Of a stretch of 64,000 bases of DNA, positions 43,175 to 52,340 are shown piece after piece. The notes beneath the pieces are model-generated. The model did no database searches. It saw only the letters and a list, made by a program, of their open reading frames with translations, and had not been told where the DNA came from. Position 1 is the first letter of the stretch, and each line of letters starts with the position of its first letter. Origin of the DNA: G963676655 sp963676655 (GTDB lineage: Bacteria; Verrucomicrobiota; Lentisphaeria; Victivallales; Victivallaceae); NCBI GenBank assembly GCA_963676655.2, contig CAXXKX010000003.1, positions 3,844,001 to 3,908,000 of the forward strand. The letters are read 5' to 3'. The translations under genes and the position numbers were made by a program.

Positions 43175-43608
43175 GATTTCTGTATATTTTTTCTTTACTG
43201 TCAAGTATATTTTGTCTTTCAGGATGTCTTTGTGTCCCGGCTGGAGATCCACCCAAAGGTCCAATTACCAACGTTAATTTCGGCGAAGAATCCTTAACGG
43301 AAGAGCAGGCCGTCGAAGCGATGATTACCAAATTAACCGGCGCAATTGTCAAAAATAATATATCCGCAAAAAAAATACCGGTCAAATTTGATTGCAGCGA
43401 CAAGATTCAACAGATGTCTAAGCAGGCGCTGACCGAAGCTGGAGATATGTTAAATTATTCGATATTCCCTGCATCAAATGACAAATTATCAGGTTTATAC
43501 TTTCATTGTACACAGAGTAATCAAGACAAACAATTACTCTGGCAAATTGCCTGCTGGCGCAATGGCAAAAAGTTATTTGAAACTTTTGTCAAGATAATAA
43601 TCCAGTAA
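43171..43608 (+). CDS. Small lipoprotein of unknown function
   Basis: A 145-residue protein with a lipoprotein signal (MRFLYIFSLLSSIFC, lipobox LSGC). The mature part includes TEEQAVEAMITKLTGAIV and YFHCTQSNQDKQLLWQIA; the layout somewhat resembles small lipoproteins of the LpoB/PBP-activator-like type (a helical pair then a beta-hairpin), but this is a weak likeness. ATG 43171 overlaps the stop of the GT4 gene, implying coupled translation. Confidence 0.75.
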   Translation: MRFLYIFSLLSSIFCLSGCLCVPAGDPPKGPITNVNFGEESLTEEQAVEAMITKLTGAIVKNNISAKKIPVKFDCSDKIQQMSKQALTEAGDMLNYSIFPASNDKLSGLYFHCTQSNQDKQLLWQIACWRNGKKLFETFVKIIIQ

Positions 43609-43679
43609 TTGCTCTGTGGTTTTAAGTTGTTAATAAATATTTATTTATGATTATTTAATAAAGTACATAATCCTTTAAC

Positions 43680-43708
43680 TTGACAAACCCGCTTCCGACC
43701 ATTATATT
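43680..43708 (+). promoter_or_regulatory. Promoter of RAYT copy 2
   Basis: TTGACA (43680-43685) and TATATT (43703-43708) with a 17-bp spacer. The stretch TTGACAAACCCG matches the promoter of RAYT copy 1. Confidence 0.75.
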
Positions 43709-43741
43709 AACTGTAAACTTGTCAACAACGGAGGAAAAATC

Positions 43742-44725
43742 ATGTCAGGACGCGGAACACGCATGAAAGTTCAGGGCGAAGGCTGCTATTATCACCTGAT
43801 GAACCGGACCGCCGGCTGCAGAGGCGAAAAACCGTTCAATCGGGTCGACATGGAATATGGTTTTCGATTACTGCAGAATCTTTGCGAATATTTTTTGATT
43901 GAGGTGATCTCTGCCGCTTGGATGGGCAACCATTTCCATGTGGTTGTTTACGCTCCCGGCCCGGACGAACTGCCGTCGATTGAGGACATTGCTAAACGTC
44001 ACAACAATTACTATAACAGCATGTTAGATAAGTTTACTTATGCGCCCAAACAAATGCCAAAAATCAACCCGGCCAATTCTGAAACATGTCTCGAAGTAGG
44101 CCTGAAAATGATCGACATCAGCTACTTTATGCGTGCATTCCAACAACGTTTCACCGTCGTCTACAACCAATCCCGCGACCGCATCGGCAAACTCTGGGCC
44201 AATAAATTCAAAAGCGTCATCCTTGACAGTCGCAATTCCTTGGAAGCGTGCGTCTTATATGTAGAACTCAACCCCGTTCGAGCCGGATTGACTACCGATC
44301 CAGCCGACTACCATTTCACAACCTGGGGACGCTACTGCGGCACTGGAAAACACATGTTTCAAGCAAATTTCGTCAAACATCTAAAACAAAACATCTGGCA
44401 TCGCGACACCTCAAAATGGACAGACAACGATCTATTCAGCTATTTTCGGAGTGAACTGGCGCGGATAGTTACCGCTGAGAGCGGAGCCACAAGTGAAGAG
44501 ATATTTGAGGCACAGGAACAAGCCAAGAGTAAAGAATCGATGCCGGTACGTTTCCTGCGACGCACCCGTCACTTCAGCGACGGAGCGATATTAGGCTCAA
44601 AACTGTTCATCCGAGAAATGGGCGCAAAATTCGATAATCCCGATCGAATCAACAAAAAACAACTAAGCCGAGGCCTTGGCCCGGCCGGTGCAGTCATCTA
44701 TTGCTTCAGAAAATTACAGAATTGA
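43742..44725 (+). CDS. RAYT-like (IS200/IS605-type Y1) transposase, copy 2
   Basis: A 327-residue relative of the product of 7940-8908, similar along the whole length. The HUH motif is GNHFHVVVYAP (His64, His66) and the likely nucleophile is Tyr173 in LYVELNPVRAGL. The N-terminal MKVQGEGCYYHLMNRTAG and the C-terminal LRRTRHFSDGAILGSKLF are shared with copy 1. GGAGG lies upstream of ATG 43742. It is intact, has its own consensus promoter, and shows no terminal repeats nearby. RAYTs usually occur singly or in divergent families; two intact relatives in 36 kb are notable. Codon use differs slightly from neighbours (more CAA and AAC). Confidence 0.9.
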   Translation: MSGRGTRMKVQGEGCYYHLMNRTAGCRGEKPFNRVDMEYGFRLLQNLCEYFLIEVISAAWMGNHFHVVVYAPGPDELPSIEDIAKRHNNYYNSMLDKFTYAPKQMPKINPANSETCLEVGLKMIDISYFMRAFQQRFTVVYNQSRDRIGKLWANKFKSVILDSRNSLEACVLYVELNPVRAGLTTDPADYHFTTWGRYCGTGKHMFQANFVKHLKQNIWHRDTSKWTDNDLFSYFRSELARIVTAESGATSEEIFEAQEQAKSKESMPVRFLRRTRHFSDGAILGSKLFIREMGAKFDNPDRINKKQLSRGLGPAGAVIYCFRKLQN

Positions 44726-44731
44726 ATTTGT

Positions 44732-45520
44732 TTATTCAGCTTTTTCCTCTGATTTAGTTTCCTTTGCTGTCTCTCCGGTAAAAAACTTGCTCTGCAAAAT
44801 GTTTAGGAATTCGATTGGTATAGGGAAGATCAGGGTCGAGTTCTTTTCAGCGGCCACCTCAGTCAGGGTTTGCATGTAGCGAAGCTGGAGAGCTCCATTG
44901 TGTGTTCCGAGGATCTCTGCCGCCTGAGCAAGTTTGTCGGATGATTGAAGTTCACCTTCAGAGTGGATTATCTTAGCGCGTCTTTCGCGTTCGGCTTCGG
45001 CTTGTTTGGCCATTGCCCGCTGCATATTTACTGGCAGTTCGACGTCTTTGACTTCGACAACACTTACTTTGATTCCCCATGGATCAGTCTGTTCGTCAAT
45101 AACTTGCTGTAATTCGTGACTGATTTTTTCCCGTTGCCCAAGGAGTTCGTCCAATTCCGATTTGCCAAGGATATTGCGCAGGGTGGTTTGAGCGATCTGG
45201 GATGTGGCCTGAAAATAATTGACTACTTTGATCACTGCGTCAATCGGATTGGTAACCGCAAAATAAACCACCGCATTGACTTTGATCGGAACGTTGTCCC
45301 GGGTTATGATATCCTGCGGAGGAACATCCAGGGTTATTGTCCGCAAATCAACTTTGACAACCCGATCGACAATGGGTATTATGAAAAATAGTCCCGGACC
45401 TTTGACGCCATTTAAACGTCCGAGACGAAAGATCACGCCACGCTCAAATTCCTGGGCAACCCGGATTGTCATGAGTACGAGGAATACAATTATAACAGCT
45501 GGAATAATTAAGAGTGCCAT
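44732..45520 (-). CDS. Slipin/stomatin-like SPFH protein
   Basis: A 262-residue membrane-anchored SPFH (band 7) protein. An N-terminal hairpin-like hydrophobic stretch (~1-22) leads into VAQEFERGVIFRLGRLNG, then the core GPGLFFIIPIVDRVVKVDLR and TLDVPPQDIITRDNVPIKV, and a charged coiled coil ending AEAERERRAKIIHSEGELQ, all typical of prokaryotic slipins. These form oligomers in lipid microdomains. Bacterial slipins often pair with an NfeD membrane protease; none lies beside this one. It converges with RAYT copy 2, with a 6-bp gap. Confidence 0.93.
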   Translation of the reverse strand: MALLIIPAVIIVFLVLMTIRVAQEFERGVIFRLGRLNGVKGPGLFFIIPIVDRVVKVDLRTITLDVPPQDIITRDNVPIKVNAVVYFAVTNPIDAVIKVVNYFQATSQIAQTTLRNILGKSELDELLGQREKISHELQQVIDEQTDPWGIKVSVVEVKDVELPVNMQRAMAKQAEAERERRAKIIHSEGELQSSDKLAQAAEILGTHNGALQLRYMQTLTEVAAEKNSTLIFPIPIEFLNILQSKFFTGETAKETKSEEKAE

Positions 45521-45835
45521 AACGTTGTCCTTTCTTAAATATGGAGAATGCTCTTCGTTAATTTCCCTAAAAATATTTTAAATGCTGAAGGCGGATATGT
45601 CAAGCTGATTATTAACAAGTTTTGTTTTAGTCTGCTCCATCGCATTGCGATAATAAATAAAACTTGCAATCTGAATACTAAAAAAACGAAAAAAAATTAG
45701 AAATGAGCGAAAACTAACAGTTATCGTTTTTGACAACTGATTATTAGTCTGTTATATTCTTTGTATAAGATATTTTTGAACTAAAGAAATAAGTGAGAAT
45801 CTTCAGGCGTGAGAGCATAGGGACCGGATAAAATT
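45521..45835. other. Gap upstream of the exopolysaccharide operon
   Basis: No gene is supported. It holds the EPS promoter (45730-45758) and an AT-rich stretch with an A-run near 45690. The leader to the first EPS gene is about 70 nt. Confidence 0.6.
45730..45758 (+). promoter_or_regulatory. Promoter of the exopolysaccharide operon
   Basis: TTGACA (45730-45735) and TATATT (45753-45758) separated by 17 bp. It is the only strong promoter seen before five tightly spaced genes. Confidence 0.75.
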
Positions 45836-47287
45836 ATGAAATGTCTAATTAACTGCAGCGCCGCATCAGCGGATTGGGTCAGGGAGTATTTCCCGCAGAC
45901 TCATCCCTACATGTTGAAAATAGCGAATAAACCGCTGCTGGAATTTTACATTGATTTCTGCTCTTTGCTTGGAGTGCGCCATGTTCGCCTGATCATGGAG
46001 GAACCGGATGTTAGTATTGACCGCTATTTCATGGGGGGAGAGAAGTGGGATATTGATATAAGTTACGGTTTTACTCGAAGCTGCGATGACCTGGATGACA
46101 TTATCTCTAAAAATCGTAATTTTATTGGTGAATCCAGTTTGATGATCATCAGCGATTACGTTTTCCTGCGATATGACAAGGAAGTAAATTACGAAAGTAC
46201 AATCCGGCGTGCCACCAGTTGGCAGATGGTGGGCGAAAATGATGGCGGGTTAAGGTACATTCAAGCTGCTGACATGGATAAGAAAATTGCGGATCTTGAA
46301 CTGGAGCAATATAAAACCGGTCGGGTTGACCTGGTCAAGATTGATTCGATAAAGAAATATTACCACATCAATATGATTCTGCTATATGAGACCGCAACTA
46401 ATTATATTCTGCCTTGCTACAACAATGAAGAAGGTTTCTTTATCGGGCATAATGTTTCGATAGACCGACATTGCATGATAAAAAAACCGACAATGCTTGG
46501 TGATAACATTCAACTGGAAGATTTCAGTTCCGTTGGCCCCGGAGCGATCATTGGAAGCAACGTAATGATTTGCAGTGGAACGACGGTTGAAAACTCCATA
46601 ATATATGAATACTCATATTTGGGTGAGCATCTTGAATTCAGAAATAAAATTGTCCATAAGAACAAAGTTATCAATCCTTTGACTGGAGATTCAGTGGATT
46701 TGGTGGACGATTTTCTGCTTTCTGAAGTTAATACCGACTTTTTGTCAAACGGGGTGAAGTTGATGCGCTGCCGCATTTTTGCGCTATGTTTATATTTGCT
46801 GATGCTGCCTTTTTATTTGCTCGGCCGACTTTTGTGCGGAGTGAAAAAGCATTATCGCAGTTGCTACAGCGATCGCTTGAAGCAGGTGATTGAACTGCCG
46901 TATTTCAGTATAACCAGGGATGGCATGCGGCAACGGCTGTTTTTCAAATTCAGTCTTGATAAAGTCCCTCTGCTGGGGAAAGTCATAACTGGAAAATTGC
47001 ATTTAATTGGCAATTCACCATGTCCTGAAGATGAATCGCTGCAGAATACATTGCTGGAACTGCCGTGGTACAGACCGGCGGTTTTTTCTTACAGTGAGAT
47101 GCTTGGGCATGGAGATTTTCATGATTTTGAACATGTTATTCATGAGTTGTTCTATTGTCACCACGAAACCCCGTGGCTGAATTTGAAAATAATTGTCAAA
47201 GCACTGGTGCAACGGATTTTTGTCCCGACTGCATTGGTGTTTGAGAAATCTGATTCAACCGAACAGGACGAAGGAGCATCACCTTGA
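45836..47287 (+). CDS. Fused nucleotidyltransferase-like/hexapeptide/sugar-transferase-like protein
   Basis: A 483-residue protein that I read as three parts. Residues ~1-190 resemble sugar-1-phosphate nucleotidyltransferases (MLKIANKPLLEFYIDFC, then LGVRHVRLIM) but lack the GxGTRxxPxT signature. Residues ~195-285 show left-handed beta-helix hexapeptide-like repeats (GDNIQLEDFSSVGPGAIIGS). Residues ~300-470 have one hydrophobic segment (ALCLYLLMLPFYLLGRLL) and a stretch, SLDKVPLLGKVITGKLHLIG followed by NSP, resembling the SLDELPQ...LVGPRP core of polyisoprenyl-phosphate hexose-1-phosphate transferases. It opens an EPS operon, the usual place for such an initiator. It may start the repeat unit on the lipid carrier. 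The activity of each part is uncertain because key motifs are altered. Confidence 0.6.
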   Translation: MKCLINCSAASADWVREYFPQTHPYMLKIANKPLLEFYIDFCSLLGVRHVRLIMEEPDVSIDRYFMGGEKWDIDISYGFTRSCDDLDDIISKNRNFIGESSLMIISDYVFLRYDKEVNYESTIRRATSWQMVGENDGGLRYIQAADMDKKIADLELEQYKTGRVDLVKIDSIKKYYHINMILLYETATNYILPCYNNEEGFFIGHNVSIDRHCMIKKPTMLGDNIQLEDFSSVGPGAIIGSNVMICSGTTVENSIIYEYSYLGEHLEFRNKIVHKNKVINPLTGDSVDLVDDFLLSEVNTDFLSNGVKLMRCRIFALCLYLLMLPFYLLGRLLCGVKKHYRSCYSDRLKQVIELPYFSITRDGMRQRLFFKFSLDKVPLLGKVITGKLHLIGNSPCPEDESLQNTLLELPWYRPAVFSYSEMLGHGDFHDFEHVIHELFYCHHETPWLNLKIIVKALVQRIFVPTALVFEKSDSTEQDEGASP

Positions 47288-48429
47288 GATACAGCCTATC
47301 GGGTTCCCCGGTATTTGAAACGGTTATCGAGGAACATATGCAGCAGATTGCGGCGCTGATAGCGCCTGAAACTTCGCGATTTGGTATTTCAGCGGTGATT
47401 CTTGGAGGCGGCTACGGAAGAGGAGAGGGCGGTGTTACTCTGGATAAAGACGGGAATGAGGGACTCCACAATGATTATGATTTTTTTATTATTACCGAAA
47501 ATATTTCATTTTTGAAAAAACGCAGGTTAAAAGACTGGTTGGCTGATTTGTCATGCCAACTTACCGAAGAGATTGGGATTGATGTTGATTTCAGCCCACC
47601 TAAGAATCGTCGTGAACTGTCACGTATGGAACATAACATGATGTGGCAGGAGCTCAAACATGGACATAAAGTTATTTGGGGAGACTCCCGGGTGCTTGAC
47701 CTGCTTCCCGATTATGACATTAGGCTCATGCCGGCGATCGAGGGTGTGAGATTGATGTTGAATCGCGGGGCCGGCCTGATCTTCTGCCAGGATAAACTGA
47801 AAAACAACGAAGATACTCCTGAGTCGCTGGAATTTATCCGTCGCAATATCTACAAAGCGCGTAATGCCTGTGGCGATGTCTGTCTGATTGCGGCTGGAGA
47901 TTACCACTGGAGTTATGTGGAAAGATTAAAAAAACTGGAACATTACCGCAGTAAAGACAAACTGATCGACAGCTTCTATGAAAAATATCGTGAATCGGTC
48001 GAATACAAGCTGCAGCCTAGGGAGTCTGAATTGAATTTGCTCCAGTTGCAGGCTTTACTGGACGATGTCATTCGTGATTTTGAAAAATTCAATTTACGCA
48101 TCTTATGGTTTTGGTTGAAATGCCCTTCAGATGCTCCGGAGGCTGTTTATGGAGAGCTGGAGCGATCTTATGGAGGACCTGAGAATGTTGGTTTGACTGG
48201 AACGTTGAAGAATCTTGTTCTCAATATTCTTGAGGTTGGAATGTATGGTTTGACTTCAAAATATTGCTTGAAACATCCAAGATACAGACTTTTTAGCTCA
48301 ATGCCACTAATATTATTTGCTAAAACTATAAAAACAGTGTATACTACTGCGGTATTAGGTGTAGGTGTGAATTCGAGCGAAAATGATCAAAGAACGAAGT
48401 TTATCAAGTTGTGGAACCGGTTTAACTGA
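47284..48429 (+). CDS. Nucleotidyltransferase-fold protein in the EPS operon
   Basis: A 381-residue protein that I read as a pol-beta-type nucleotidyltransferase. AVILGGGYGRGEGGV matches the helix-turn hG[G/S] signature; NDYDFFIITE supplies the DxD-like acidic pair and IGIDVDFSPP the third acidic residue. An all-helical C-terminal region follows, ending in a hydrophobic patch. The TTG start overlaps the stop of the previous gene (TTGA), so the pair is translationally coupled. The reaction could be nucleotidylation of a protein, sugar or small molecule; nothing in the sequence decides. I do not know a characterised EPS enzyme with this layout. Confidence 0.65.
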   Translation: MRYSLSGSPVFETVIEEHMQQIAALIAPETSRFGISAVILGGGYGRGEGGVTLDKDGNEGLHNDYDFFIITENISFLKKRRLKDWLADLSCQLTEEIGIDVDFSPPKNRRELSRMEHNMMWQELKHGHKVIWGDSRVLDLLPDYDIRLMPAIEGVRLMLNRGAGLIFCQDKLKNNEDTPESLEFIRRNIYKARNACGDVCLIAAGDYHWSYVERLKKLEHYRSKDKLIDSFYEKYRESVEYKLQPRESELNLLQLQALLDDVIRDFEKFNLRILWFWLKCPSDAPEAVYGELERSYGGPENVGLTGTLKNLVLNILEVGMYGLTSKYCLKHPRYRLFSSMPLILFAKTIKTVYTTAVLGVGVNSSENDQRTKFIKLWNRFN

Positions 48430-48469
48430 GAGACCTTCTGCGGCTATAACATATTAGCGAGGCTAGTTA

Positions 48470-50500
48470 ATGCACGATGAAGACAAAGATACTTTCATAG
48501 GTGGAATTGATCTTGACCTTTTTAAAGTTGATTTAAAGGTTCTGTTCATCACCCTTAAGCGTCGCCTCGTCTTTCTGATGATCATTCCTATTCTTACTTT
48601 CCTTGCTTGCACGGTCTATTTGCGCTACGGAATTCCCAAAGTCTGGCCGGCAAAATGTATTTTGTTCAGGCACACCAACATCGAGAAACTTTCCGAAGAT
48701 TTGCCCAATCTTTACAAACCATTGAATATGACCGCAGTCATGGATATGATCAGGTCCCGTGAAAACGTAAAGGAAGTCATTGCGAAACTGAAAGATAAGG
48801 GTATGAGTCTCAATCAGTTTTACAGTAATACGGAAGTGGTTATAGAGCGCGATAATGATAATATGATAAACCTTATCGCGTATAATACGGACAAAAAAGT
48901 CGCGGTAAATATGGCTAATGATTTAGCTGAAGTCTTCTTGAAAAATTACGTCGCTATGCAGAATAAGACCGCGGATGAGATATACCGGAAATACCGGGAA
49001 CAGCATGATGAAGCGCTGGCTGACATCGAAAAGCTGGAAAAAGACCTTACCCGGATGATGAAAGAGCGTGATGTTATCAATGTTGAGTCCGAAACAAACT
49101 CCCGTTTCAAGCAATTGAGTTATTATGAACTGGAACTTTCCCGGGCTGAGATGAACTTGCAGGGAATGAAAGTTAAGCAGAAGAACTTGAAAAAAGTTGT
49201 TGAAGGAATGCCGGAGAAGGTTCCGAAAGAATATGTTATTGCCGGAACCGACGATCAGCGGGTTGAGGGAATGCGACTGTTCTTGAACAATTTACGGCAA
49301 CGATATACCGAGGACAATCCTAAAGTGAGGTCATATAAAGCCGAACTTGATTATGTTCTGGATAAGGTGGAAAAGGAAAAGGGGAAAGAGAAAACTCCCG
49401 AGAAAATCACTTATGCCAGCAATGTTGTCCGGAGTGACTTGAATAAAGAAATTTTAAAAAATGCCTCTGAGATTGATGCGCTTGAGACTAATATTAAGCA
49501 AATAAAAGAAGAGATAAAGAAGGTCAAAAAAGATTTGAATGAACTGTTCCTGGCGGAAAGTTCTTATGTTAATAAAAAACGTCAGCTGGATATGAAGCGT
49601 GAATTGATCGCCCGGATCAGCAAAGTAATGTCGGTTCTGAATCTGGCGCTACATGCAAGCATTAGTGATATTGTGATTTATGAAAAAGCGGAACCCGCGG
49701 CGCATCCGGTCAGGCAGAAGAAGAAACTTCTGCTCCTGGGTAGTATCATTTTAGGTTTTGCAATTGCTTTCGGGGTGGTACTGATGCTGGAACTTGCTGA
49801 TTTCAACGTCAAATCTATTTTCGACCTGAAATTTATTCTCAAACTGAACCCGCTTGGGATGCTGCCGCAGCGTGACGATGAAAAGGATGTAGGTCACCAG
49901 TATTTCAGCGCTTTCCAGGTGGTGTTTAAGAAATTGACGGATCTGGCGGAACCGGTTGACGCGCCGCTGATCACGGTCAGCAGCGTCTCGGAGGGAACCG
50001 GTAAGACATTTATTATCGAGGAGTTCGTTAATTTACTGGATATTCTGGGAAAGAACGTTTTATATATTAAAACGATCGAGGGATTGCCGGAAGACCAGAA
50101 AGAGGCCCGACGCATAAACCGCGCTGCCGTTAACTCGGTTGTCTACATGGATGACCGTTTGGATATTACCTTGCCTGAAAATTTCCCGGACCGAATGTAT
50201 TTTATCCTGGATGAATCGACTTTCAGAATTCCGTTGAAAAAGCAAATGATGAGAAAATTCCTGAATGCCACCAAAGGGCGTTTTGATTATATTTTCTGGG
50301 AAACCATGCGTTTTGATATTAATGAGCAGCTATTCGGGACATTGTGTTCCGAGGCGGATATTAACCTGATTGTCGCCAGTTTCAGGCGCTCCAATAAATT
50401 CAGGTTGCTGTCCTGGGTTAATTTCTTGAGGGAAGAACGATGTCGTAATATTTGCGGCGTACTGAACAATGTGGATTTGAAATATTATGATCAACTGTAA
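48470..50500 (+). CDS. Wzc/GumC-like chain-length protein with a kinase-like domain
   Basis: A 676-residue inner-membrane protein. A Wzz-type N-terminal helix (LVFLMIIPILTFLACTVYL, ~33-52) opens a long periplasmic coiled coil (~160-400), closed by a second helix (LLLLGSIILGFAIAFGVVLM, ~415-435). The cytoplasmic part resembles bacterial tyrosine kinases: SSVSEGTGKTFIIEEF is a Walker A. However, the A' and B segments look weak (MYFILDES, FDYIFWE), and there is no Tyr-rich C-terminal tail. It therefore may regulate chain length and export without being an active kinase. The next gene overlaps by 14 bp. Confidence 0.85.
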   Translation: MHDEDKDTFIGGIDLDLFKVDLKVLFITLKRRLVFLMIIPILTFLACTVYLRYGIPKVWPAKCILFRHTNIEKLSEDLPNLYKPLNMTAVMDMIRSRENVKEVIAKLKDKGMSLNQFYSNTEVVIERDNDNMINLIAYNTDKKVAVNMANDLAEVFLKNYVAMQNKTADEIYRKYREQHDEALADIEKLEKDLTRMMKERDVINVESETNSRFKQLSYYELELSRAEMNLQGMKVKQKNLKKVVEGMPEKVPKEYVIAGTDDQRVEGMRLFLNNLRQRYTEDNPKVRSYKAELDYVLDKVEKEKGKEKTPEKITYASNVVRSDLNKEILKNASEIDALETNIKQIKEEIKKVKKDLNELFLAESSYVNKKRQLDMKRELIARISKVMSVLNLALHASISDIVIYEKAEPAAHPVRQKKKLLLLGSIILGFAIAFGVVLMLELADFNVKSIFDLKFILKLNPLGMLPQRDDEKDVGHQYFSAFQVVFKKLTDLAEPVDAPLITVSSVSEGTGKTFIIEEFVNLLDILGKNVLYIKTIEGLPEDQKEARRINRAAVNSVVYMDDRLDITLPENFPDRMYFILDESTFRIPLKKQMMRKFLNATKGRFDYIFWETMRFDINEQLFGTLCSEADINLIVASFRRSNKFRLLSWVNFLREERCRNICGVLNNVDLKYYDQL

Positions 50501-51578
50501 AAAGAAGACATTATTGCAAACAGTGGCAGTTGCCGCGGTATTATTATTTGTTTTCGGTTGCGGCCGCAAGGATATGTCGGTTCCGAATTTCATCAGCAAA
50601 AGCCGGGCGACCAGTCTGCCGGCGGTACAGGAGATCAAAACCAGAGCGAAGACCGAAAAAGAGATCAATGAGGAGCTCGAGAAACTGCACCATCTGCCGC
50701 CAGAGACATATCATATTGCCCCTGGTGACAAGTTTGACTTGAAAGTATATGATAACGAAGATCTGAATATTACCGGTTTGATGGTTACTCCTGACGGCTA
50801 TATCACCATTGGCCTGGTCGGGGCGGTTAAAGTTTCAGGGAAGACGATTCAGCAGGCGATTCAGGATATTGAACAGAAGCTTGGCAAATACATCCGTTAC
50901 CCCAAAGTTATTCTGGTTCCGGTAGCGGTCAGCAGTTCAACTTTCACCATCGTCGGAAAAATTGGCGTGCCGGGGCGTTATATGATCCGTGACGGCACCC
51001 GGTTGACTGAAGCGGTTGCGATGGCTCAAGGCTTTTCAATCGGTGAATATTACGGCAATACCGTTGAACTGGCTGACCTGAAACATTCATTTATTTCCCG
51101 TAGGGGGAAGATTCTTCCGGTCGACTTTGTCAAAGCGATCAGGGAAGGGAATCATTTGCACAATGTTCCACTCCGGAACGGGGACTATATCTTTGTGCCG
51201 TCCTCCATGAACAAGGGAGTTACAGTTCTTGGAGAGGTCAACTCACCGGGGTTCCAGGGATACAAAGAGAACTATTCTTTGTTGCAGGCTATCGGCTTCG
51301 CGCAGGGGCGCAAGCCGACCTCTTCAGACATGGTCGTTGTGGTGCGTGATGGTTTGAAGACTCCGCGTATTTACAAATGTGACATCCAGAAGATGGCAGA
51401 GGGTATGGCTGAAGACTTCCCGCTTTCGCCGAACGATATTGTTTATGTCCCGAGACACGGTTTTGCCGCTTACAACCGGGTTATTTCCATGTTGATGCCG
51501 ACCTTGCAGGCGATCAACCTGCTGGCCGGTCCGTTTGGCAATGTTGCGGTATACAGCAATAATAATAATAACAATTAA
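50487..51578 (+). CDS. Wza-like polysaccharide export lipoprotein
   Basis: A 363-residue outer-membrane export protein. The lipoprotein signal is TVAVAAVLLF with lipobox VFGCG. A PES domain (YHIAPGDKFDLKVYDNEDLN and PDGYITIGLVGAVKVSGKTI) is followed by SLBB-type segments (FTIVGKIGVPGRYMI; VTVLGEVNSPGFQGY). It should form the periplasm-spanning channel with the preceding Wzc-like protein. The C-terminus ends in a run of six Asn. Its start overlaps the Wzc-like gene. Confidence 0.92.
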   Translation: MINCKKKTLLQTVAVAAVLLFVFGCGRKDMSVPNFISKSRATSLPAVQEIKTRAKTEKEINEELEKLHHLPPETYHIAPGDKFDLKVYDNEDLNITGLMVTPDGYITIGLVGAVKVSGKTIQQAIQDIEQKLGKYIRYPKVILVPVAVSSSTFTIVGKIGVPGRYMIRDGTRLTEAVAMAQGFSIGEYYGNTVELADLKHSFISRRGKILPVDFVKAIREGNHLHNVPLRNGDYIFVPSSMNKGVTVLGEVNSPGFQGYKENYSLLQAIGFAQGRKPTSSDMVVVVRDGLKTPRIYKCDIQKMAEGMAEDFPLSPNDIVYVPRHGFAAYNRVISMLMPTLQAINLLAGPFGNVAVYSNNNNNN

Positions 51579-51605
51579 TTGCATATATGAAATCCATTAT
51601 ACCGG

Positions 51606-52340
51606 ATGAGCGAATATAAATATATAATCTTTTTTTCAATGCTATTCGTATTTGTTCCTGTTTCTTGTGCCTTGGCATTTGTGAGCAGGACATATGAGAG
51701 AATTATTGTGGCGGTACTGGTTTTCTTTACATGTCGAAATCAGGAAACCATTAACTTCATTTCTCATGAGGGTTACAAGGGGTCTTCTACCGGATATGAG
51801 GTGTCGATTGTTGACCTTATGCTTCTCATTCTTTTTTTTGTAGTAATAACTCATCGTCGGAGGTATAAAAAAATTACCATGCTACCGCCTGGTTCTTTCT
51901 TGTATTTTATTTATTTTTCAATATCTCTTTTGTCAATGACCCAGTCAGATAATTTACTGTATAGCGGTTTTGAAATAACTAAAATGATTCGCATGTATTT
52001 GTGTTATTGGATATTAGTGAACTGGTTTCAACGCAAAGATAATATTGAATATTTTGTCAGAGTTATTCCTTTTGTTATTGTTTATATATTCTGTTACTGT
52101 TTTATGCAAAAATATTCATGGGGTATTTACCAAACTCGTGGACCTTTTCCTCATCAAAATTCTTTAGTTATGTACATGATTATGTTCAATAGTTTGATAT
52201 TTTCAAAGTTGATGAACCGAAATAATAATCAGTTGGAGGATGTTTTTTTATTGGGAATATTTGGGTTAGGGTCATTATGTGTCATTTTTTCTTTATCACG
52301 TGCTGGATTATTATGTTATGCTTATATTGCTCCCATTTAA
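51606..52340 (+). pseudogene. O-antigen polymerase/ligase gene, 5' fragment
   Basis: The 244 residues here are the N-terminal half of a Wzy/O-antigen-ligase-like membrane protein with about seven hydrophobic helices and the LSRAGLL segment that precedes the periplasmic loop in this family. The frame ends at 52340 at the start of an IS3-family element. The missing C-terminal half resumes in frame behind the element at about 53427 (AALDKRGALH...) and contains the typical NSHPLGVGLNNF block. The operon is thus interrupted at its polymerase step. Confidence 0.85.

Noticed and set aside
43742..44725. Possible loss of the catalytic Tyr in RAYT copy 2 (Phe at the position of Tyr129 of copy 1)
   Set aside because: In characterised RAYTs the nucleophile is the Tyr just before the NPV motif; both copies keep that Tyr (169 and 173), so the earlier Tyr/Phe change is not evidence of inactivity.
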